Shown here: piece by piece, positions 59,401 through 64,000 of the stretch
Numbering within the stretch: position 1 is the first letter of the stretch
Layout: every line of letters begins with the position of its first letter
Notes under the pieces: model-generated
Told to the model about the DNA's origin: nothing
The model's input: only the letters and a program-made list of their open reading frames with translations
Database searches by the model: none
Translations under genes and position numbers: made by a program
NCBI GenBank assembly: GCA_963920635.1
Contig: OY987305.1
Coordinates: 12,377,153 to 12,441,152 of the forward strand
DNA: 64,000 bases
Origin: Pseudeuparius sepicola
Taxonomy: Eukaryota > Arthropoda > Insecta > Coleoptera > Anthribidae
Direction of reading: 5' to 3'

Positions 59401-60374
59401 AAACTTTCTCAAGTTTTTCAAAATCTAGATTGTTTAATCAAAGAGATGTCTGCTTAAAGAAGTTTCCTTTGTCATTCTTAAAATTAATGTTTGTTTATTT
59501 AAGACTAATTCTAATTTACTGTATAGGACTTGAAAGACTATATGCGCAAAGCCGGTGAAGTAACATATGCAGATGCCCACAGAGAGCGTAAAAACGAAGG
59601 GTAAACATTTCGCTCTAACATTTTCTTTGGTTTTACGTTTTACATAAATCTATATTCAGGTTGGTAGAATTTGCCTCGCACAGGGACATGGACGAGGCCA
59701 TGGACCGTTTAAACTATACAGAGCTGTTTGGCAGGAAAATAAAGCTTATACGTGATAGGTCCAGGAAGTCAAGGTCCAGTTCTAGGCGTTCTTCGTCTTC
59801 TTCATCACGATCAAGGTTGATATATTTTTTATTTGGCTACAAAATTTGGATAGGGTGTCCCAGATTATATATTCTCATACTTATGTCAAATTGAACCACA
59901 CTAGAATTTTTTTAAGCTAAATATTTCTTAAAAAGCTTAATAAAATCTGCTGACAGTTATATCATTACAAGTTGCTATGTGGGATTCTATATTGAATTGA
60001 AATATAGGAAATTTCTATTACTTCATGTTCATGCCCTTTAGGAATTTAAAAAAGTTATTGGTGAGTCAGTGATTCCATGGGCAGCGGATTTTTGCTTCAA
60101 ATAAAATGGTCTAGTGTATCAATTTAACACCTGTATAGTGAAGCAAGTATACTCAATACAAGATAAAAAAAATCAAACCTTCATGGCCTAATTTTTGCAC
60201 AAACAGGATTAAAATGTTACACCATCAGCAGTTTTACCAAACTAAATCTTAAAATTTCTGGAACGAATTTGTAGAAGCAGAAGCCCAAAGAGCAGAACCC
60301 GGTCCAGAAGTCCATCCACAAAAGATAGGAAGGAAAGAATATCTGAAGAAAAACAAGAAAAAAATGATGACTAG
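44478..60374 (+). CDS. B52: SR splicing factor, B52/SRSF4-5-6 type
   Basis: This is a nuclear RNA-binding protein for exon definition and alternative splicing. Exons: 44478-44600, 44670-44740, 45768-45869, 45925-45994, 59527-59600, 59660-59815, 60275-60374. All introns are GT..AG with consistent phases, giving 231 residues. RRM1 spans about residues 2-70, with RVFLGG as RNP2 and SGFAFVEF as RNP1; the RNP1 block is split by intron 1. After a Gly/Ser/Arg linker, the second, pseudo-RRM (about 110-185) carries SWQDLKD, the diagnostic heptapeptide of this class; intron 4 cuts it after SWQ. The C-terminus is a modest RS domain (RSRKSRSSSRRSSSSSSRSR) ending in acidic/Lys residues. The RS tail is short compared with vertebrate SRSF4/6. 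Intron 4 is 13.5 kb and full of transposons. The symbol follows the Drosophila orthologue; a paralogue cannot be excluded. Confidence 0.95.
44814..45745. mobile_element. 932-bp palindrome filling SR intron 2
   Basis: TTTTGGTAATTATGGAACGT, ACTGTATGCAC is mirrored at the right end (GTGCATACAGTACGTTC, ATAATTACCAAAA). Inner arm words TTTTGGCTACCCCCCTATTT, GACCTGAGTGTTTTGAGGTC and GCTTTCACATTGTGCGCATG are also mirrored. The intron is 44741-45767, so about 95 bp of it are not element. The centre contains a CpG-rich segment (about 45060-45180). Confidence 0.85.
46069..46340 (+). other. Candidate poison cassette exon of the SR gene
   Basis: This 272-bp block is GC-rich, unlike the surrounding intron. 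It is bounded by a splice acceptor (CATATAG, 46062-46068) and a donor (CTCAG then GTAACT, 46341). Spliced after exon 4 (phase 0) it would add seven residues and then TAA, truncating the protein in the pseudo-RRM. Poison exons that trigger nonsense-mediated decay are a known autoregulatory device of SR protein genes. The exon carries many GGTCAG/GGTCG words, plausible SR-binding enhancers. The exon itself is inferred; no transcript is available. Confidence 0.65.
46560..46655 (+). repeat. Old SINE tail fragment
   Basis: CTACTCCTAGTTCGGAATAT, TGTAAGGGTGA and a degenerate ATT tail belong to the 47205-47620 family. Confidence 0.55.
47205..47620 (+). repeat. Full-length SINE, tRNA-like head and (ATT)n tail
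   Basis: The head GCGGTAGCGTCGCTCGTACC (A-box-like) and TTGGTTCGAGGCAGGCGC (B-box-like, close to GGTTCGANNCC) look tRNA-derived. A body of about 230 bp follows, then the most widespread part, GCACAAGCATGTGGTTGCTT ... TTTGGAGTATTGTGAGGGTG, and an (ATT)n tail. At least six other copies or fragments occur in the window (4905, 12838-, 19545-, 21838, 30990, 46560). I do not recognise a named family. Confidence 0.8.
47681..48110 (+). repeat. CAGGGTGTTCAG family, plus copy
   Basis: TACAGGGTGTTCAGATTTGA, GATTTTGATGTTTTGTGTGT and GGACATATCGTCATGGTGGC match 30195-30839 in reverse. The segment TTGCCAAAATGACAGTATGT, CCCACACCC at about 48020 inverts the middle of the same copy. Confidence 0.6.
48170..49062 (-). 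repeat. Truncated inverted copy of the 6433-7882 element
   Basis: The terminus at 49021-49062 (CCCATCTGTAGTTAAA ... CATGACTGAATCACCCTGTA) and inner words GTTAAGCTCACGCATCAAGG, GCCAGTTGCACAACATATCA and GCATCCGTTGTGGGAAACTA (some on the other strand) parallel 6435-7340. Homology stops at the GCATCAGATGCGCC palindrome. Confidence 0.7.
49588..51183. mobile_element. 1.6 kb inverted structure with AAATAG motif clusters
   Basis: GGAAATGAGTGCCACC, GTAATAAGAGCCTAACAAAA, TTAAGAG and GGGGCCCTAAATT at the left are mirrored at about 51040-51183 (AAGGGCCCCTG, CTCTTAATTTTTTGTGCTTA, GCACTCATTTC). Inside, 50130-50420 and 50790-51030 are crowded with short words such as GCTACAAATAG, CTATTTGTAG and AAATAGG in both orientations. 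No protein is recognised. Confidence 0.6.
51190..52980. other. No gene recognised (SR intron 4)
   Basis: AT-rich intronic sequence; the 123-codon frame at 51793-52164 is dominated by Phe/Ile/Tyr from T-rich DNA and shows no domain. A loose series of ATTTCGGCAAAT-like words lies at 52370-52660. Confidence 0.4.
52993..54215. mobile_element. DDE transposon relic with long inverted arms
   Basis: CAGGGTGGGTCAACGAAAAC at the left is mirrored by GTTTTCGTTGGCCCACCCTG at the right, with TA outside each end. Arms of about 340 bp are well preserved (ACCCCTACCGGGGG-like block, AAATGACAGCTATAATAGTG). On the minus strand at about 53470-53680 a transposase fragment reads SHFVRPA, NFPQSWIGRRGHIEWPPRSP, NLTPLGFFLWGHLKSKIY, SQPESLDDLRNRI. 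A shorter copy of its end (LKSKIYATQPESLNDLRNRI) lies on the plus strand at about 53735-53800. Where related transposases have Asp (SPD, PLD) this one has Asn and Gly, so it is dead. Confidence 0.85.
54360..55240 (-). pseudogene. LINE reverse-transcriptase C-terminus, with tandem duplication
   Basis: Read on the minus strand from about 55180: SDLGVMFDSSLSFNQQI, then AFRMLGFIKRHSQ, then (shifted frame) EAYCSIIWHPNYSIHI and RIERVERKFVKY, then VVDGIINCSALLEQINFLVP and RRHQTNHGQKA. These are the conserved C-terminal blocks of Jockey/CR1-type LINEs. The final part is tandemly duplicated with a 244-bp period (TATCCGAATTAGAGAAGAAT at 54361 and 54605). Frameshifts and stops are present. The orientation is opposite to the SR gene. 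Confidence 0.8.
55300..56490. other. No gene recognised (SR intron 4)
   Basis: AT-rich. CACCCTGTATGA (56159) and TACAGGGCGATCA (56466) are element ends; an eight- to nine-base C-run is at 56351. Confidence 0.4.
56500..58215. mobile_element. 1.7 kb palindrome with about 700-bp arms
   Basis: TTGGTGGAAAACGGTCAAAG, ATATGGAGAT at the left is mirrored at the right end. Matching inner pairs include GACGCTAGGCGTTGCGACGC, TTTCACTAAATGCATTT, GACACCACAGAACC/GGTTCTGTGGTGTCC and GTATGCCATGGAATTA. The centre is near 57357. Arms are diverged by scattered indels. No coding sequence is recognised. Confidence 0.8.
58220..59520. other. No gene recognised (SR intron 4)
   Basis: AT-rich, without repeat structure I could match elsewhere in the window. 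Confidence 0.4.
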
Positions 60375-60549
60375 ATACCAGCTAGGCACACTCATATTTC
60401 CATATAATCATAATTATAGCACATACAAGAGTAGTATGTAATCATATAATCATGTCATGATTTATTTCTTAGTTTCTATGATTGATGATTTTTTACTTTA
60501 AAATACATGTTTGCTGTTATATATTTAGAATACATTGTATTTTTTGAGT

Positions 60550-60781
60550 TACTAGTAATTGAATCAAAAGGAGAAATGATAATGATGAAATTGACAGGAG
60601 AAATGAATAAATTTGAAATAATAAAAAGTACAAAAGTGTGTTTTACCTTTTATTGAACACAACCTTCGTGTGTATAATATACACAAGGATATAAGAACTG
60701 ATAACAATAATAAAATAAATAAGGAGTGTATAATTGCCATCCAGTCTGAAATGCTTTTGAACCAAATTTTAATAATCGCTA
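60550..60781 (+). repeat. Direct duplication, copy 1 (between convergent genes)
   Basis: TACTAGTAATTGAATCAAAA to AACCAAATTTTAATAATCGC is repeated in the same orientation at 63788-64000. It contains AATAAA at 60606-60611 for the SR gene and, on the minus strand, AATAAA at about 60648-60653 (from TTTATT) suitable for the 60952-61771 gene. A GTGTATAATATACAC palindrome lies inside. Confidence 0.85.
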
Positions 60782-60951
60782 GAACCTTTTTAAATATGGA
60801 TGAAACTAGGCAAATTTTTTAGATGAGCTCAAGGGAAAAAACCGGTTTTTACCGATGAAAAAAACCCTTGGCACATCTCTAACTATAAACAAATGTGAAA
60901 AACTGTCAAAAAGAAAATTGACTGTGTGGCAATTTACAACTCAAAAACGAC

Positions 60952-61771
60952 CTACTTCAACGAAGAACTGCTGCTGGACTTCGGAGAAGATGCAACGAAG
61001 TCCTCATCCGAACTGCAGTCTGATATGGTTAAAGATATTGAGGCTAAAAATAAACATTTCTATAAGGAGTATAACCAACATTGCCTTGTTGTATTACAAG
61101 CAGAAATATTTCCATCCGTAGCCAGACTGCTATATTTGTGAACTACTTCTTTATGGGTTTTTGTAAAACCTTCCAATTCATATGGCTCTTCTACATCGCA
61201 ATTAAGTTCACGGAGAGGGTCAGTCAAGGATATTTCCTAAAACAATTCATGCCAATCTTATATCCCAGCTTTACTAAAGGAAGTATAATACTACAGTTAA
61301 CTGACACCGTACCATTAACACAGCTTTTACTAAAAGTTTTAACAAGGTTTTTATAAACTTACATCACTAGGAGCGGCTGCAATATCTTTGTCATTATTTG
61401 AGACGAGATCTGTAGCGTTATTCTTTAATTTAGCCAAGTGTACTACAGATGAATTATTTCCCAAAGCCAAACAGTTGACACAGGGTTTTTCTCTGCTGAT
61501 CGTTTCCTTTAAATCGTCGACTACTAACTCTCCAATATTGCCCATGTTCTTTACGCTATTTAAATATTCCTCTAAAAGAAAAATAAATGATCAATGATAC
61601 CTGTATGACTTTTGTGCAAGTAGATTGATGTTTACCAGTTACAGTGCAAACTTTTCTGTGCACATTCAGGATTTCCGAAGGGTCAGCACTGGCGGAATCC
61701 GGTAATGCTATTACTTCTTCATGTAATTTCATAGGACCTACTTCTTGGGAATCTGAGAAAAGCTTCTCCAT
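60952..61771 (-). CDS. Four-exon gene of unknown function, 191 residues
   Basis: Exons (descending) 61771-61636, 61571-61363, 61236-61098, 61043-60952 join with consistent phases (1, 0, 1) through GT..AG introns of 64, 126 and 54 bp. Two of these are the short size typical of this genome's repeat-free introns, which argues for a real gene. The start is MEKLFSDSQEVG; the end is acidic then serine-rich (SDCSSDEDFVASSPK, six Ser, LK, TAG). Residues 45-115 are mixed polar with two Cys (CVNCLALGNN). There is no signal peptide, membrane span or recognisable domain, and I cannot name a family. It is convergent with the SR gene, about 580 bp between stops. The damaged THAP gene lies upstream on the same strand; phases do not allow the two to be joined. 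Confidence 0.6.
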
Positions 61772-62091
61772 GTTTTAGTATATTGCAAAGAATATTTTTT
61801 AATCGCGATAGGAAATTTTGAAATTTGAATTACAATTCAGTTTGCTATTTGAATCACAAAATATAAAGATTAGGTGTTTACCCAGATATATGGAGTAGGG
61901 AGAATGCGTGTCAACGTGCGCAAGATTGCTAATTTTTCTACCGCCATGTTAACCCACGAAAGTGCGACAAATTCAAAATAATTTGCTTTTTCAAATTTTT
62001 GTTGCATTTATTTACGTTCAGGTCATTTTATATTGATGTGGAAGCAACTTTGGTCAAAAAAAGAAACTTTAGTCAAAATGATTATTTTTAC

Positions 62092-62497
62092 CTGGACCGT
62101 TTTCGGCGAATCTGCCTTGGTGCCTCATTAGGAGAAATCATTGAATCTGTTGAAGTTGAAGCTTGTGGTAGGCTTGGACCACTTTTTTGTTGGTCAGATA
62201 AATTTTCTGAAGGTATAGAAGTTGATTGGAGGCATTTCTTATTGCCTACCAACAAAAAATCATCATATTTAAAACGTGTCGAACAAACGAATTGGTTCCT
62301 CGACCATAGTACATTATGTTGGGCAAATTTAAAGCTTTTAACCATTCCAAATAATAGAGGTCCCGGTCTTTGGGAAACCTAGAATTTCTAGAATAAGCAC
62401 AATACAGTTTAACCCAAATAATGCAACATACCAATGGAAACATACCTTCAGGTCTAAATCTTTTGCAATTTGTGCATGTTCTTACAGAGCAAGACAT
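62092..62497 (-). pseudogene. Damaged THAP zinc-finger gene (5' exon region)
   Basis: THAP domains are C2CH DNA-binding fingers. On the minus strand from the ATG at 62497: MSCSVRTCTNCKRFRPE (first Cys pair), then NSRFPKDRDLYYLEWLKALN (FP and W motif), all in one frame. The remainder, LWSRNQFVCSTRFKYDDFL, is in another frame, so there is a net one-base frameshift around 62300-62345. The final C-x2-H appears as Cys-Ser-Thr-Arg, losing the zinc-binding His. A 60-residue Ser/Pro-rich tail ends in RRKRSR at a good donor (CAG then GTAAAA, 62091). An intron may separate the first two blocks (GAAG then GTATGT ... TTCTAG), but its phase does not restore the frame. A sequencing error at the frameshift cannot be excluded. 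Confidence 0.6.
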
Positions 62498-62519
62498 GTT
62501 AACGAATGTTAACATGTTC

Positions 62520-63785
62520 GTGGTATTTACAAACCGCCTGTATTTGATTTGCTCCGACAGCGACAGCAGTTCCTAACCGGTTCTCGTTGATTTAATTGGT
62601 TGAAAACCTTAGACAAGGGAGGGGAGAGGACGCGTAACGTGTATGTAGGGACCATAGCAGAGAGTAGAGAGTGATATTTTGTGAGTGTGCCCAAATATCA
62701 ATGCGACGCCATAATTTGGTGCCAGGAAAAAAGATATTGTATTATTTGTAGGTATACCGCCTCAAACAACTATAATTTGTTGCTTTGACGAAATTTGGTC
62801 CATTTACAAACGAACAGTAATGCTTTATAGGCATTTTTCATTCTTTACCAGTCCCACGCAATTCGCCACTGAGCTCACTCAATTTGGCCGGATTATGCGT
62901 CCTCTTTTCCCTCCCTTGTCTTAGTTGAAAACCGTCCTGGAATTACGTTCCGGCATTCTGATTCGCTAGAACTCTAGAACTGGTTCAGAACTATGTGTTG
63001 GACTGTTGGATGGAACCAGAGATAATAGTCGCGTTCCTTTTGCCACTTTTCTTAAGAATTCTTACATTATCTCAGTTGGTGGCCGTTCCTTTTACAAATG
63101 AGAATGTGAGCTAACGTGAGATTTTTTACCTCCCCCTTCACCCTTCAAGCACATCCTCGCGAGGACACTCACTATCGAGCATGTTGGCAGAGCATATAAA
63201 ACAATATATGCTCTGATGTAGGCTCAGTTTGGTGGTGGGGAAAATGACCATTTAACAAGATGAGCCTTTGACAGTAAAAAACAAACTGAGTGGCTCGGCT
63301 AACAACTGAGCTAAAGTCCTCAGTGTAGGGGCAAAAGGAACGCGGCTAATATCTCTGGTTGGAACAAAGCTATTTTCAGCTGTTTTATAATTTTGATGGA
63401 TGTCGATGTCGGTAGTCGGTATTGTCGGTTCACCAAAGATCCAAAGATCAAAGAGTCTCTCTACCAAAAAGTTAGTTTACATTTTAGATTTTGGGCTGTT
63501 TAATTTTCAAGAAATTATAAAATAAATAAAGGAGTTTCCGTGCAATTGTGAGCAAAAACTGGTATACCTATATCAGCTACATCGATTCAGGAATTAGGAA
63601 TCGTAAAATACCTACTCCTTGTGAAAACCTTCAATCGAGAAACCAAATACCTAGTTATGCATTGCAATAATAATGGCTTTTAGCAATGTTTTTAGTTTTT
63701 ATTTTACGTCGATATCGTTAGGAAACTTGTGTCAAATTGAAGATTTTTATTGGGGCCTTATGAACTTTAGCTCCCAAATCTCATT
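62520..63785. other. No gene recognised; MITE relic
   Basis: There is no supported gene. GAGCATATAAAACAATATATGCTC at about 63187-63215 resembles joined ends of the 41401-41810 MITE. Minus-strand frame 63252-63467 shows no domain. Confidence 0.4.
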
Positions 63786-63787
63786 GG

Positions 63788-64000
63788 TACTAGTAATTGA
63801 ATCAAAAGGAGAAATGATAACGACGAAATTGACAGGATAAATTTGAAATAATGAAAAGTACAAAGTTTGTTTTATATTTTATTGAACACAACCTTTGTGT
63901 GTATAATATACACAAGGATATAACTATAATGCAATAAATAAAGAGTGTATAATTGCCATCCAGTCTGAAATGCTTTTGAACCAAATTTTAACAATCGCTA
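63788..64000 (+). repeat. Direct duplication, copy 2 (runs off the window)
   Basis: It matches 60550-60781 with a few substitutions and small indels, up to the last base of the window. The true length of the duplication is therefore unknown. Confidence 0.85.

Noticed and set aside
60926..61141. Plus-strand 71-codon frame (FNEELLLDFGEDATK...)
   Set aside because: It overlaps exons 3 and 4 of the minus-strand gene, has no splice acceptor or start upstream (a TGA lies just before it), and is best explained as the antisense shadow of a Ser-rich coding tail.
62092..62497. Joining the THAP region to the 60952-61771 gene as one transcript
   Set aside because: The donor at 62092 leaves phase 2, while the only nearby acceptor (TTTTCTCAG before position 61751) needs phase 1; joining reaches a stop within about 15 codons.

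Overview
The window is AT-rich animal nuclear DNA, almost certainly from an insect. Short phase-consistent GT..AG introns (about 50-80 bp where no repeat has landed) break up conserved metazoan genes, and most of the remaining sequence is decayed transposable elements. A repeat-rich beetle would fit, but the order is inference only. There is nothing bacterial or viral and no CRISPR array.

Genes. (1) INO80, the catalytic ATPase of the INO80 chromatin-remodelling complex, lies on the minus strand. Fourteen exons (39461 down to 25015) join without a phase error into 1190 codons, from the start Met through the Snf2 ATPase and half of the helicase C-terminal domain. The rest is not in the window, so the next intron runs at least 25 kb past position 1. 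(2) A B52/SRSF4-6-type SR splicing factor lies on the plus strand (44478-60374). It has seven coding exons, 231 residues, a probable non-coding first exon, and a strong candidate poison exon (46069-46340) inside a 13.5 kb intron. (3) A four-exon gene of unknown function (191 residues) lies on the minus strand (60952-61771), convergent with the SR gene. (4) A damaged THAP zinc-finger gene lies on the minus strand (62092-62497).

Repeats, region by region. 1-25 kb holds no recognised host gene. It contains tRNA-derived SINEs, large foldback elements, a perfect 155-bp hairpin, minisatellites carrying YY1-like and CRE-like sites, a repeat family containing a 5S rRNA-like segment, and head-to-head Penelope-type hammerhead motifs. 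Inside INO80, a 1.09 kb element with a target-site duplication nearly fills one intron, and a 7 kb intron contains a dead Jockey/CR1-type LINE. Between the divergent INO80 and SR genes (39.5-44 kb) lie a chain of MITEs, including a hAT-like one with an exact 8-bp duplication. The long SR intron (46-59.5 kb) holds SINEs, several kilobase-scale palindromes, a decayed DDE transposase and a second LINE relic. Many of these elements share ends of the form TACAGGGTG...CACCCTGTA.

The most unusual material is the 5S-like family, the composite repeat joining hairpin, minisatellite and tetranucleotide blocks at two loci, the hammerhead pair, and the SR poison exon.
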